Notes: generated by a model from the sequence alone, not told the origin. Shown: positions 1 to 11,974, counted from the stretch's first letter. The stretch: 64,000 bases of DNA from Punica granatum (GCF_007655135.1 NC_045131.1:3348001-3412000); one strand, 5' to 3'. Numbers and translations are program-made.

Positions 1-145
1 GATCTATTACATATATAACTCGGGGCAATTCTTCTCACACCTCGGGCGAGAGGAGGGGGGATAATTTGGCCGCCTCAGAACTAGACTTGGCATAGTGTGA
101 GTCCACACATGTGCGCGAAAGTGTAATCCGCTCTGATATCATGTA
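1..145 (-). repeat. Partial second copy of the TRIM internal region
   Basis: This stretch resembles the internal part of the miniature LTR element lying just to the right. Both have a 'ctcggg..gagg' G-rich block, then 'cttggc(a/g)tggtg(t/c)gagt', then a near-copy of the primer-binding complement, here GCTCTGATATCAT at about 131-143 instead of GCTCTGATACCAT. The sequence after it is not the same LTR. It is therefore either a related element with a different LTR or a rearranged relative, cut by the window edge. The homology is seen in the sequence; the classification is inferred. Confidence 0.4.
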
Positions 146-275
146 AAAATTCCCACTGGGCATTTCTCCAACCCAAAAGCTCGAGTTAACAGGTTGTGGT
201 ACTTAATCACTTATAAACTTGTGAATTTTTCTTTAGTTTTTTTTTTCGTGCAGAATAATATGTCTCAACGTATTA

Positions 276-757
276 AATTTTCATTGGGCTTATACAGGCT
301 TAAGTCTATATCCACTTAAAAGCTCAAACTGATAAGTAGTGGTATCCAAATCTCATATAAACCATGGATATTCATTCATTTTTTCAATGTGGGATTAACA
401 TCCTCAACACTCGCTCTCACGTGCAACGTGTGGTCTATTTTTGCTTATACGTTGTCACGTGCCCTTAAACACCCGCCATCAACTACTGACCTCGAGTCGG
501 GCTCCTTTTCTGTACTCGGGTGAGGGGGGACTAGCCACGAGGTGCTCTTTTTGGCTATAATCGGGCATATCAGGCTTGGCGTGGTGCGAGTGCATGCGCA
601 TACGCGCGTGGATACGCATACGCGTAATATGTGCTCTGATACCATATTAAATTTTCATTGGGCTTATACGGACATAAGCTCATATCCACTTAAAAACTCA
701 AGCTGATAAATAGTGGTACTCAAATCACATATAAACCATGGATATTCATTCATAGGA
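276..757 (-). mobile_element. TRIM-like miniature LTR retrotransposon
   Basis: Two direct repeats of about 108-115 bp (about 276-388 and 645-757) share runs such as ATTAAATTTTCATTGGGC, ATATCCACTTAAAA and ATAAACCATGGATATTCA. They flank a roughly 260-bp non-coding centre. At 631-643 the plus strand reads GCTCTGATACCAT, so the minus strand has TGGTATCAGAGC, the usual primer-binding site matching the 3' end of initiator tRNA-Met. It lies directly inside the right-hand repeat. An A-rich purine run (about 384-390 on the minus strand) precedes the left repeat, as a polypurine tract should. Together these fit a minus-strand terminal-repeat retrotransposon in miniature, with no coding capacity. LTR ends and target duplication were not resolved. 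Confidence 0.7.
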
Positions 758-995
758 TTTTTTGCATCAGTCAAATAGTACATTACAATCCGACTAATTA
801 GACATATACCATACACAAAATTACTGCCCTGGAACTTTAACACAGCATCGACTTTATCATCCTTGTGGTGATTGCTCATCGGGCTTCACCATCACATAAA
901 AAGATCGTCCACAAACTTTTGGCACACCCGCATCATGGATATTACAAATCTATCTTACTATGTTACGGTAATCTTACCATCGATGACTTAATGAA

Positions 996-1271
996 TCAGG
1001 GACTGCCGGATGGTCCATCTTGGCTATCATCCCAGCCCCCGTACGATTCCCTCGGTATGTTATGGTGGTTATTCAGGTGAACTTCACGAAGGCTCCCTGA
1101 GCTCGTGTCTTTATTCGGTGTGATCTCTTCTCCTTCACCGGGTAGCTCTGCTCCACGTTTGATCTGCATCACGGCCCGCATCCCCCTGAGGTTGGAGGCG
1201 AAGGTGAATTCTGCCATGGAAGGCAGTATCAGCAGCTGCACTAAGATGACTAATGGAAAACTAAGCCTCAT
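996..1271 (-). CDS. Candidate small secreted peptide precursor (unrecognised)
   Basis: A 91-codon ORF starts at the ATG at 1271. The open frame also extends upstream to a GTG, but the ATG places a signal peptide at the N-terminus. Residues 1-20 are MRLSFPLVILVQLLILPSMA, a good secretory signal. The rest is hydrophilic and has no cysteine. It contains a short basic stretch near residue 37 (QIKRG), acidic residues in the middle, and a Gly/Pro-rich end (GPSGSP). This is the layout of plant signalling-peptide precursors, but the C-terminus matches none of the motifs I know (CLE, CEP, RGF, PSY, IDA, CIF); GPSG only loosely recalls the SGPS core of PIP peptides. No intron is evident. It could be a chance ORF; expression or conservation would decide. 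Confidence 0.35.
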   Translation of the reverse strand: MRLSFPLVILVQLLILPSMAEFTFASNLRGMRAVMQIKRGAELPGEGEEITPNKDTSSGSLREVHLNNHHNIPRESYGGWDDSQDGPSGSP

Positions 1272-1518
1272 GGTGGTGATGATGACGAAGGTTTTGGGAG
1301 CTATTTCAGTGTGAGATCTCACTACATAAGTGCATGGCGATAAGAAAAGATCTATCAGCGCTTAATTATAAACGACAGAGGTTGGAACTATTTGGGTAGT
1401 GGATATACAATAGGACAGATGAAATATCATGGGCTACTTTAGGATCTAGTTGATGTGAAATAAAGACCAAGAAGTATCCACCGGAAAAAAGAAAAAGACC
1501 AAGAAGTGCAGGTTATTA

Positions 1519-1714
1519 TATATTACTCGATCAACCGTTTTCCATAAACCAGACCTATTTGTATGTGGTCCACATGGGTACATACTTATTCTGAACTGTT
1601 ATCAATCCCGTCTTTCATGTTGATATATTACTCGATCAAGACCTATTTATATGTAGTACACACGGGGTACGTACTTATTTCTGAATTGTTATCAGTCCCA
1701 TATTTCATGTTGAT
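1519..1714. repeat. Imperfect tandem duplication (about 105 + 91 bp)
   Basis: Two adjacent units (about 1519-1623 and 1624-1714) both begin TATTACTCGATCAA and end TTTCATGTTGATATAT. Between these they share 'agacctattt.tatgt' and 'acttatt.ctgaa.tgttatca'. The second unit lacks a 17-bp block (CGTTTTCCATAAACCAG region) near its start. No coding potential was seen. Confidence 0.75.
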
Positions 1715-2793
1715 ATATCGGGGCGGCTATTAATACCGTATATTTAACTTGTCGAAAGGGTCATGGGCAGGTGGGTAAAAAAGTTGGTGGAAGCGAAAAG
1801 GGGATAAAAATCTACCTTTAGCCGATCGATTTTTTTACTTGGGCTGGCACTTCGATGGTGCTCTCATGATGTATTGCGCCAAATGTGGACGTGCCACATT
1901 ATCATGAAAGGGGCCCACTCTAGCTATAGATCCATCCATTATTCACGAACTTGCGGGTTTAGTTTTTCTAAGGAAAGGGAAGATATTGAAAGATATTTTG
2001 GGGGGTGGCGTGGCACAATCCTGAATTTTCACATATTCACAATTGAACACAGTTTAGTTAAGGACCAGTGTGATTAATCTCCCAAATGATGGAGTAATTA
2101 GTAATTCATCATTTAATCAACCCTAGCTAGATTTAACCTACAAGGCCCATTCATTTGGAGACTAGCTAGCTAGCTAGGGCCAGGTTGAGTTGAGCCGACG
2201 GGCCAAGTTTACTCGATTTGAATATAGGTCATCCTGGTTACATTTCCAGACCCAACATTATATATCGAGAGGAGTCCGAGCTATAAGGTCGATCGAATTA
2301 ATATAGGAAGGTCGGGGTCAGGTTGGCCTCGACCCGGTGGAATCTGTGGCTGGTTTGAGAAGAATTATGGGCCCCTTGGGCATGATGGGCTTGGATCACA
2401 TATTGGACCTTTATCCCTGAACTTGGATTTTCGAATGATTACGTCGTCAAGCACCAAAACACACTCGGGCAGGGTGCTTTGAATTGAGCCAACTGGATCC
2501 CTATCTAACTGGTCGAGTTATCGTGAAACAGCGATAGTATGCTAAGTTCGAGATCGAGTCGACCCGATCTAGTGGATTTGTCAAGTCCAATGGCCCGATT
2601 TTGTATATGTCATTAAGGTGGAATGAGCTGTACCTTTGACTATCGTCGTTTGGTCTCAGTTAAGGTTTGACATTATACGTATTGGGCAAGCAGAATTACT
2701 CACTGATTCGCAGTAATAGCTTAACTGGAGCATCCGATCTCTTGGAGCAAGATGTTATATATATATATATATATTGAACTAGCTCGTTAATAC

Positions 2794-2955
2794 TGCGTTT
2801 GGTTTCAAAGTAAAATTTTAAAATTAGATTTTGATTTTGAAAAAGAGTGGTATAAATGGGGCTCACTTTTTGACTTTGTATGAGTTATTTTATTTTATTG
2901 TGTATAGAATTAAGTTAAAGTGTGATTTCAAAATCATATTGTGAAACCAAACAAA
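2794..2955. mobile_element. MITE-like inverted-repeat element, family A
   Basis: A 162-bp AT-rich segment starts TGCGTTTGGTTTCAAA and ends with the inverse of TTTGTTTGGTTTCACA. Its inside matches, in inverse orientation, the element at 56297-56450: both contain TTTAACTTAATTCTATAC followed by an AAAATAAAATAA run. It has no coding capacity. The TIR pair and second copy are seen; the superfamily (hAT- or Harbinger-like) is not determined. Confidence 0.6.
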
Positions 2956-5620
2956 GCAAATCTCTCGCTACTCGCACATATCAAATACATAAAATGATTT
3001 GAACCAAATCATAGGATTAATTATTTTTCCGCGTAAACAAAGCAAAGCCCATTCTCACGTCTGCTCCCTCTATTATTTTAATTAATCCAACAAAATCATA
3101 TATATATATATATATATTTCAATCAAAAGGGCAAAGTAGGTTGAACAACCGAAGAAGAGCTGTATAATAATATTAAGCAATTATCTTTTTTTATGAAATC
3201 TATAAAATTTATTTGAGAAGCCGCCTTCTGACTTTATGCATTATAGATTGTATAATCTACCAGATTTTTTTTTCTCTTTTTATTAGTAATAATCTACTAG
3301 CCTGCTATATTGATCTATAGCTTAAATTTGTATTTTTATTCTTTCATTGTTCAGATATCTGTAAACTGGCGTAATATAAGATCCAAATGGATGGAGTTTT
3401 TTTTGAAAATTTTAAACATAGGTGTCCTTTTTCATTATGAAAATATAAGAAGAATATGGTCATATGTTAGATCAATCTTCCCTCCTATATATTGAATATG
3501 TAGCAAACATACGTATTAAATACATACAGCATTTACGAACCCCAATGAAATTCTCCACATGGCATGTCCATCGTATCTCATCGTTTTCTCATTGGAGGTA
3601 GGTGTGTTTTTTTTCTTAATTACTTGGGCAATTGACAACCAAACCCTAGCACCCTCGCTTTTTCCTTATATATTTACTTAATTTGCTAAAATTAATCTTT
3701 GCCTTGCCAAATATATATCTATATATACATATATACACACATTGGTGCAAAAAAGAAAGTGCTAGCTAATTTACCCCCAAAAAAAAAAGTTTTAACTAAG
3801 TTTTGTGTGGTAGTTAGGAAAAAGAAAAGGGCAAAAAAAAAAAAAAAGGAATCTGTCTTGTTGGTCGGCGCAGGTTTGTAAAAAACCAGAAATCCAACAA
3901 GTTAATGAAGAAATGTCGGGAGATAATTTGGTTTTGGCCCGAGATCTCGGAGGGGAAATCTTGCTTTTGTTGTTCACAGCTCACCCACAGATGCGATGAT
4001 ATATTATAGTGAGAGAAGGAAACAAAGATATATACAAATGATGACAAGAAAGAAACCGTGTTGGTGTCGGGGTGATCATCAGTTCATCTGTCTGGTTAGG
4101 AAAACAAACATTAGTGAACAGTTTCCAAATTTTTCTTATGAATTCATTTTCTTTATATTGCTTAATTGTTTGCATTTTCTAGAAAGCAATATCAATCAAA
4201 TTTATAAAACTAGAATCACTTTTATTTACCGAAAAAATAAAACTACAAATCACTTTTGTGGTGATTACTGATTATTAGGTGAAACTCGAACATCCCTCAT
4301 TCTATAAAAACAAAAGTGTAATTGATTATACATCTTTCATTGCCTTTCGAGTTGTCGTTATTATATCGACTAATCGGTAATTGTTGGATAAGTCTAAAGA
4401 GCTGTATTTTTCTTATGATGTTTGTTCGGAGTCATGAGGTAGGTGTGTGTGTAAATATATACACCTACTGCATACATGAACTCATATATATACTTAAAGT
4501 TTCATCTTTGATAAGCGCTATCGATTATTTATATTATGGTCATATAGGTCGACTAAGACATAAGTTTTTCTTAGGGTTTACTTTGCAAGCAAGTACTTGA
4601 AAGAACAATTAATATGTCTTCTTCAATCTCAACGAGCAGGTATAATTAATTAAAGTCATTTTGTCATCAAAATGCTCTCGTCACCGCGTACGAATTTCTT
4701 GGGTAAATTCATTTTCTATTAAATCCTAATTACGTTTGTGTTGAGAACGACAGGAACAAAGTCAAATTTGTTCTACTCTTCAAGGAAAATGTGCGTAAAA
4801 AGTGTTTACATGCATTCAACCATATGTTCTATGGTTATAGTTCCAACGCAAGATTAAAGAGCTAAATGCTAATACACTGCCATCTCAATTCATCTGCAAA
4901 ACTAAATACCATATCGATTTTCTCATGACATTTGTATTTCTAGTCGAGAGCCTTAGTTAATGTCCCAAAAAATAATTTAAATAAAATCTCTCCATCGGAC
5001 CATGCAAAAAGCTTCTCTTTTGATTTTTTATATATAGACTTTCAAATATAGCATTCAAGTATGCATCGTGTAATTTTATTTACTGAAATCAGATCTAGAA
5101 ATTGTAGTAGTAAACTTATAATATATACGTACAGACTCTCGCCGGTTTTTCTTTATCGATCCATTCTTTCCCATTCACCCACTCTTTCATCTGTTCTTAG
5201 ACAGGGCCCAATTTTTTCCTCCAACTAACCTCTAGATTTATAATACGAATTAATTTTTAACAAAAACCGAAGATGATGGAGAATTCATGTAGGCTTCAAA
5301 TCAGTTCGTATAGGATATTACGTAATATTCTACTTAACTAAAAATATTCGTATTAATTATTTAAAATTTAAATTTTATTATATTAGAACTATGACCATTA
5401 CCTCCTTTTTAGTCGAAAAAAAATCGTATTGATTTATTAGGAGTTTGAAAACATAGCATAACTAGGATTGGTTATTTATTACCCCTTATTCGGATTCAGG
5501 ATGAAAGGGGGGAAAAAAAAGGGAAGAAGAAGAAAATTCCATACGACTTTTCCTCCCTTACCCCTCAGTTTCTGTTGTGTCAAATGACTGTTTATGCGAT
5601 TAATCGTACGATGAAATTTA

Positions 5621-5851
5621 GGCCCGTTTGAATTCAAAGACAATTGATTTTAAGTGTAACTTTAATTTTAACTCAATACACTACACAATAAAAATACATA
5701 TTTCCCAATTCAAAAATTTTAATTTTAACTTTAACTCAACACACTACACAACAAAAATATACGTTTTCCAAGTCAAATTTATAATCACATCTCATTTGTC
5801 TTTTTTCACAATTAAAATCAAAATAATTTTAACTGTGAATCCAAACGACCC
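5621..5851. mobile_element. MITE-like element, family B, with internal duplication
   Basis: The terminal inverted repeats are GGCCCGTTTGAATTCAAAG on the left and, read on the minus strand, GGGTCGTTTGGATTCACAG on the right. TTTA flanks both ends, a possible target duplication. Read on the minus strand, the block AAAAAGACAAATGAGAT followed by ATAAATTTGACTTGGAAAA also occurs in the element at 59140-59328, so the two are one family. Inside, an approximately 60-bp unit is present twice: 'actcaatacactacacaataaaaata..cccaattcaaa' and 'actcaacacactacacaacaaaaata..ccaagtcaaa'. Confidence 0.65.
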
Positions 5852-6385
5852 TTTAGAGTTGTATCTATGACTAACGATGCCATGAAATCACCAAATAAAT
5901 TAAGTGGCTCGTAGGGGGAAAAAAAAGGGTTAAATATAAAAAAAAATATAGCTGCCAAGAAAATCCGTACAAGATCATTCCCCGCGTCATATGTACTCAT
6001 GAGTCATGATAGTACCGATAGCTTTTTAAATTTCTTCCAACGATCAACGACTAAATACAGCTGTACCTCGATGATGATGATGATAATAATAATAATAATA
6101 ATATAGTAAAAAATAAGTACAATAATTATAAAATCCCCTGCCATTATGTACATCTTTTTGGTTTTGTCGTGTTTTGTTAGGGTTGCACATTTCTGCCCTC
6201 GGTGCTAAGAATCTCCCTCTGACCCTCTACGCATTCACACGCATCTCAACATATTCAGAAAACGCGAAGCTGTCAGGTCGTTTCGTGGCCCTTTTGCTAA
6301 ACAAGACAGACAAATCATAACAAAATCACCAAACCTATTTTATTTGAATTTTTTTTTATAAATTTAGGACTAAAACTGACATGCG

Positions 6386-6401
6386 CACATGTGTATATAT
6401 G
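6386..6401 (+). promoter_or_regulatory. Putative TATA box of the carbonic anhydrase gene
   Basis: CACATGTG (an E-box-like palindrome, 6386-6393) is followed directly by TATATATG at 6394, about 115 bp upstream of the ATG at 6517. The spacing suits a short 5' UTR. This is a positional inference only. Confidence 0.4.
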
Positions 6402-6516
6402 TATATTGTTCTCAAGTTCTTGCCAGTTCCTTCATCTAGCCCTTCTCCGACCTCAGTCTCTGTACCGAAGTTGCACCTAATCGACTCCTAACATTGATAC
6501 ATTCGTATCCGGAAGC

Positions 6517-8255
6517 ATGAAGAGCCGAGCGCGTGCCGAGCTGTCATCGCCTAGCTTCCTCATTCTCATACTTCTAGCTCTCTTCTCGTACACTTTGCCG
6601 GGAATCTCCGCCCAAGAAGTCGGTATGTAAGAGTTGAATGCAGTAATGTGATCATATTATGCGTGCGTACGTGTGTTCTGATGGCCAGATGAATATGGTT
6701 TGAGCGGGTTTCGATTGATTCGGGTGGTGCAGAGGACGAGAGGGAGTTCGACTATGAAGTAGGAGGCGAGAAGGGGCCTTCCCACTGGGGAGAGCTAAAG
6801 GAAGAATGGGAAGCTTGCAAGAGCGGAAGAATGCAGTCCCCGATCGATATGTCGAGTCAGAGGGTGAAGGTCATCCTGAAGTCGAGCCTCCTTAAGAAGA
6901 ATCACTTTCCGGGGAACGCCACCATCAAGAATAGGGGCCACGACATTTCGGTTAGTAATTATCTCTGCTTGTCGGCGTCACTAATATCATGATGGTGATC
7001 TCTACTGTCATAATCTTGTAAGTATTAGTCATATTGTATTAGGACCTGCATTTTGACTCCTAAAGCCCCTTCACAAAAGCAGTTGAACCGATCCTGATTT
7101 CGTATAATTGTCTCAAGCCCATGATCTTGCCACGGCGTCAAGGCCATGATTCCGAGCTTTTTCCCCAGACGAGTTGAGGATGGAGATTAAATTTATAGTC
7201 TTGGTGTTTTACTTAGAATTCTAACCTCACAGGTACATATGTTTTTAACACGTCTCCATTAATCGGAAATCGCAGGTGCAATGGGAACTGGGGAAGGCGG
7301 GATCGATACGGATTAACGGGACAAGATACTTTCTGCAGCAATGCCACTGGCACTCTCCCTCCGAGCATTCCATCAACGGCAGAAGGTCTCATCTCAACTG
7401 CTCCTAATCTGATTAACCTTTTACTTTCTAATTCTCTTCTCTAATCAATAATTAATTCACAACAACTCCCCTCTATTTATGTATTGATTGTGGGGTAATT
7501 GCTAAATAAATAGGTATGACATGGAGATGCACATGGTTCATGTAAGCCCCAATCCGACTGTTAAGAACAAGATTGTCGTCCTCGGTCTCCTCTATCAATC
7601 CGGGGCCCCCAACCCTTTCATCTCTAAGGTACTTACACGCGTAGAGTCAACAAATAAAGATTTGAGATTTCCTTTTTAATAATCCAAATTAATTATTGGC
7701 TAAATTTCAATTAATGTGATGAACAGCTGATGGGGCACGTCAGGTCCATGATTGACAAGCATGAAGAGAGGACGATGGGAGTGATCAATCCCGAAGATAT
7801 AAAGATGGGTGGCAAGAAATATTACAAGTACATGGGCTCCCTCACTGTTCCACCCTGCACCGAAGGTGTCATTTGGATCATCAACAAGAAGGTACATGAA
7901 ATAGACCGCACTCTATTGGAAAATATATTGCTGTGCTCGTTTAAAAATTGGACCTCGTCGAGTATCTAAATAGCTTATCTGCAAATGAATGATCAGAGAT
8001 GGTGTATATGCTTGCCTTATACGTGTTTTGTTTTCCCCAGCTCATGACTGTTTCAAGGGATCAAGTCGCTCTGCTTCGGGAAGCTGTTCATGATGTAAGT
8101 TCCCATCTTTTATGTGGATTGGTTTCCTGGCATAAAACATTCATAGCTTAATGCTGACTGGTAAATATCGTGTGATGCAGTATGCAGAAAACAATGCGAG
8201 ACCTTTGCAGCCGCTCAACAAACGAGAGATCCACCTCCATGTCCCGACTGAGTAA
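6517..8255 (+). CDS. Alpha-type carbonic anhydrase, secreted
   Basis: Seven exons join to a 280-aa protein: 6517-6622, 6733-6950, 7276-7385, 7514-7628, 7727-7891, 8041-8094, 8181-8255. All have GT..AG introns and closing phases. The enzyme catalyses reversible hydration of CO2 to bicarbonate. Residues 1-32 form a signal peptide (hydrophobic core [11 protein letters not shown], cleavage likely after ISA), so it enters the secretory pathway; Arabidopsis relatives act in the apoplast or plastid. The alpha-CA fold is clear. Zinc-ligand histidines are H132 and H134 ([12 protein letters not shown]) and H151 (EMHMVH). The Thr/Glu proton relay has E138. C64 and C227 ([10 protein letters not shown]) form the expected disulphide pair. 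QSPID at 70-74 and the C-terminal QPLNKREI are family hallmarks. It is convergent with the RING gene, whose stop lies 382 bp downstream. A decayed copy of its 3' half lies at about 11975-12395. The family call is firm; the isoform is not. Confidence 0.95.
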
Positions 8256-8636
8256 GAGCACTCCACGGAAGTACAGCCCTCCCGATTCAACACTTGCCGC
8301 TATTTTTTTGCTTCTTTTGTTTGTTAAATATTGATTAGCTATAGATAGAGAGATACGCGGGGAGGAAAAGGTGAAAGTTTTCTGGGGGGAGGTTCTTCAT
8401 CTACCAGGTTGTGTAAAGAACTTCATATGATGTTTACATTCTCCATACCATTCTTATTCTATGTCTATTGAAGAAATTATTCTGCGAGTTAAAAGAAAGA
8501 CAATTGTGATCGATAAAAGAATGAAGGAAATACATAGTCCAGTCGGTCTCCAGCTTCAAGTAAATATCACTAAAAAGAATCCCTCCTCAGAAACTCCATA
8601 GTTACTTTTCTTCATGTTCCGATGAATTGAATCTAA

Positions 8637-10765
8637 TCAGTCCTCGAGACTTTGCGAGCATGAACTAGCAGGCCTTCCCCGAGTCTGCCTCGTGTTGTAG
8701 GAGCTGCAGTTTGTACACTTGTGCGCCAAGATGTGGTAATTCACTTCCGATGTTTGGCCACAGTCATTGCAGAGTATCCACACCTGACATAGTTCATGAC
8801 ACAACATTTTTAACCATCTCTGAGAATTCCTGCACTTTTGGAGGTTTCATTCATTGAATGCAGGGAAACAGAACTGTGTTCCTCACCATTTTATTCTGGT
8901 ACATCTGAGGCATGGGAGTTGAAGCGACCTGAAATCAAATAGCCCCAGTAGATCGGTTTAAGACTCATGTTCTGCTATAAGAGAACAAGATTTTGCACTT
9001 AAACTTATAAGCACATACCTCTTGATCCAACTTCTCCCAGACTCGGGACATGTCACAGTATGATTTCGAGCATACAGGGCACGCGTACCTGTACAAAAGG
9101 GAATTGATCATTCCAAAACTATAAAAAGAAATGAAAAAGAAAAGATGATCGAAATTCCCATCTCCTGTGAAAGAATATACTCACTGAAAGTGCTGCTCCA
9201 TCTCCTTTACACATTCCAAATGTATAGTATGTCCACATAGTAAGACAGTAATGCCCTTCAAGGTATCGAAAAGAAACTGCACGAAGATCAGAGACCGATC
9301 ACTGTTAGGGAGTACTGCATATGTTTCTGCAAATGTATCATTCAGTTGTCAAGTTTGTCATTTTATACCTCAAAACAAATGGGACAGTTGTGGTGCATTG
9401 CTTTCTCCACGCAAACATGCGAATCCTTCAGCAATATTGAATAGCAACAATCTGATAGACACATATATGATCAGTGTCTTGATAAAAATAGACAGCAGAC
9501 AGGTCGAATCGTTTTCTTTTTTTTCCCCTTACCACACTTGTTACAGTGGAAGAAGTTTTCCTGCCCTCCAGTTCTGCAGATGCCGCACTGCTCACAATGG
9601 TATTGATTCTTCGAAACCTAACGAAACCCGAAAACGAAAACCTCCATCCGTTAAGTCAATTCATGAAAACCGTGATAGAATATGCCTGAAGCTATTGGGA
9701 TAATAAGCTTACATCGTCATCAAAGAACTTGCATTTGGAGCAGAAGTACTCGCCCATTGTAACCCCGCAGTTGACGCACTTCTGTCGGACCTGAAGATCA
9801 TGACCAAAGAACTAATTGAAATTCACATTCTTCTGCTGAATGAGTGTTGTGAAAAACAAAGAGAAGGAACAGAAATGCTCACATCTTGTTCGGTGCCACA
9901 CAGTGAGCAGATGACCTGACACACAAGTCATTTGGCATATGAGCCAATTTAGGATTGTATAAGGCAGGAAAAGATTATAAGAAGCTTAAATGTCGAGAGA
10001 AGAACAAAGGCAAATTGTCGTTACGCAGCTCGATGAACTTAAAACCCATTTATCAGCTTGCTTCTACCTTTACTCGATTCGTCATTTCTAAAACTATAAT
10101 AATATTGCTTGAATGATATTAGAAAGAACAGTCAACTCCCAATTCAAACTCAAAAAAGTCGCACATATGAAGGAAATTTGCTGCAGCAAAATCATATTAA
10201 GAGCTTCCTCTTCAATTATTCAGGACCGGCAAACAGAACGACGAACTAACAAGCCGGAACAATGATCACAAACTCATAATGGCACTGACCTTTTTCAAAT
10301 CATGGCGCTGAAGGTCGTGCCGATCAAGGGGATCGATTTCCATCGAGTTCTGTTCCAAGTCAACCAAATATATATATATATATATATGAGAGAATTCTCT
10401 TCAGACAAAATCCAAGCAATTGCGAGGAGGAAACCGAGTACTGAAAGAAATGAGCGACCTTTGACTCATTATGGCAGTGCCTGCAACCGAACACCTCGCC
10501 GCAGCAGGGCGCTCTGATCTTGCACCTCCTCCTGTAATGCGAGCATCTTCGGAACAAATGCAAAACAAATCGTCCCTCAGAATTTGAAACTTTGAAAGTA
10601 AATGGAACCGAGAAATCATCCGAATGCAGTATAACGAGCAAGCTGCAAACAGAGGGAGAACAACATTCAAGAAACAATGATTTCCAGGGAAGCAGGCAGT
10701 TACCCGAATTGCCCGACACCGCAGTTCACGGCCTCTTCTTCTCTGTTCAGGCAGTTGGGCGACAT
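8637..10765 (-). CDS. CHYR1: CHY/CTCHY/RING zinc-finger E3 ubiquitin ligase (RZPF34/CHYR1 type)
   Basis: Eleven exons, read from high to low coordinates: 10704-10765, 10459-10546, 10290-10349, 9883-9915, 9713-9790, 9533-9617, 9369-9451, 9185-9276, 9019-9088, 8887-8928, 8637-8783. They give 279 aa with all phases closing. The order is a CHY zinc finger (from [17 protein letters not shown], residue about 20, through the [14 protein letters not shown] block), a CTCHY finger ([14 protein letters not shown]), a C3H2C3 RING at 158-200 ([24 protein letters not shown]) and a C-terminal zinc ribbon ([23 protein letters not shown]). The ending and the acidic CHY region fit RZPF34/CHYR1, which acts in ABA and drought responses in Arabidopsis, better than MIEL1; this is from memory of the family. 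RCHY1-type proteins are E2-dependent ubiquitin ligases. The gene has unusually many tiny exons (33-147 bp). The start is the only ATG upstream of the CHY finger in exon 1. Confidence 0.93.
10371..10387. repeat. TA microsatellite in intron 2 of the RING gene
   Basis: A short TA run (ATATATATATATATATG) lies between exons 2 and 3 of the CHY/RING gene on either strand. It may explain spurious open frames in this intron. Confidence 0.8.
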
Positions 10766-10960
10766 TTTACGTGTAAAATGGACCTAAACTGAAGTTTCTT
10801 CTGCAGCACCTAAGATGAGCAGAAGGAGGTTCTTAGCTTTAGCCCCGGAAGAGTATATAACAGGGCAAAGAGAAGGGAAGTCTTCCAATTGAAGCTATGA
10901 TAAAGGGAAGGAATCAATGAATTGGATTGGGTTTGGGAACAGTGAACCGGCCTGTCGGAT

Positions 10961-10970
10961 CCTTTTATAG
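10961..10970 (-). promoter_or_regulatory. Putative TATA box of the RING gene
   Basis: The minus strand reads CTATAAAAGG about 200 bp upstream of the ATG at 10765. A weaker alternative, TTATATAC, lies at about 10853-10861 on the minus strand. The region between the gene and about 11680 shows no other gene. Confidence 0.4.
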
Positions 10971-11683
10971 GAAAGGTGGTCCGGTCTCCCTCATGGCGGG
11001 AAACTTACTACGTTACGGAAGATTCTACGCTGGCAGTTCGTCTCTTTCCGCGGCAGATTCGACGACACTTCCAGCATCCGAGTCATTGTTTCTTTCTTCT
11101 AAAGGGGGGAAAAAAAGTCCACAGAAATAACTTGCACCGTTCAATATCGGAATTGTTCAAATTATTTTTTTCTAGAAAAAGGCCGTTCATACAGAAATAA
11201 GCTGTAAGATTTCTCACGTTTATTTATCTCTTTTGTTGCATTATTTACTTTTATTAGGCCTATAAACATCCCTTATAATCAATATTTTTTTTTCCATGTT
11301 TTGAGGTGTATGAAGTTTATCCCTTAATATCACGATATAATATAAATGTCAAACCACTAGTAGTAGTATAATGTCCCAGTTGGATCCCACGGGGAGGAAA
11401 GGAGCTCGAAGAAGGTAAGCCGAGGATGAAGCTATCAGTGATTCTGTGCTATCCAAACTGTAGCCCAGTTGCTGTGATGATGTTACCCGGATGTGAACAT
11501 GGAAAGTTCCGATTTCGACCAGCCAATTTGGACTACTTGTATAAAGGTTCGCTACGGAGCCGTTAATTTATCAGCGGTCCCTACGCGCATTTGAATCTTC
11601 TACAGTTCATGGCTCATCCGTGAAAAGAAAAGGAAAAGAAAAGGGTCGTCTACAAGATAAGAGACAGCTCTAAAAGGTGCACT

Positions 11684-11830
11684 TCTGATGCAAAAAGATT
11701 CCCGATTGGGTTCGACTGCTGCTGGATGCGTGTCGCAGTGCAGTATTGGACTACTCTATGCCGTGGAGATAGGATTCCATGATAGGGAACAATGGTCCCC
11801 ATTGTGAATATTGTTCCAACCTAAAAGAGA
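11684..11830. repeat. Left flanking direct repeat of the duplicated fragment
   Basis: This 147-bp block begins ACTTCTGATGCAAA and ends CAACCTAAAAGA. It matches 12687-12837 over its length with many substitutions and indels. Shared runs include GATTCCC, GGTC/CCCCAT.TGAATAT and CCTAAAAG. The two copies bracket the carbonic anhydrase/RING pseudogene fragment. Its origin is unknown and it encodes no recognisable protein. Confidence 0.6.
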
Positions 11831-11974
11831 TAAATACATATTAGCTAAGACTAATTATGCTTAATTTACTAATTCATGCTTAATATATCATTTGTATGGT
11901 GAAAGATCTCGACGCTGATTTAATAGTCTCGGATTCTACTGGTAAATTGAGAAGACATGCATAGTCTATACTTT

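Larger units (their letters stand above)
1720..6385. other. Gene-poor AT-rich intergenic stretch
   Basis: No frame here shows domain-like composition or a credible exon chain. The region holds two MITE-like repeats (2794-2955 and 5621-5851, listed separately), TA microsatellites at about 2755-2774 and 3099-3118, a GAT/AAT microsatellite at about 6070-6106, and poly-A/poly-T runs. The ORFs of 60-92 codons in this interval are low-complexity and treated as chance. Confidence 0.6.

Noticed and set aside
9251..9703. 150-codon plus-strand ORF
   Set aside because: It runs antisense across three exons and two introns of the CHY/RING gene and has no domain of its own.
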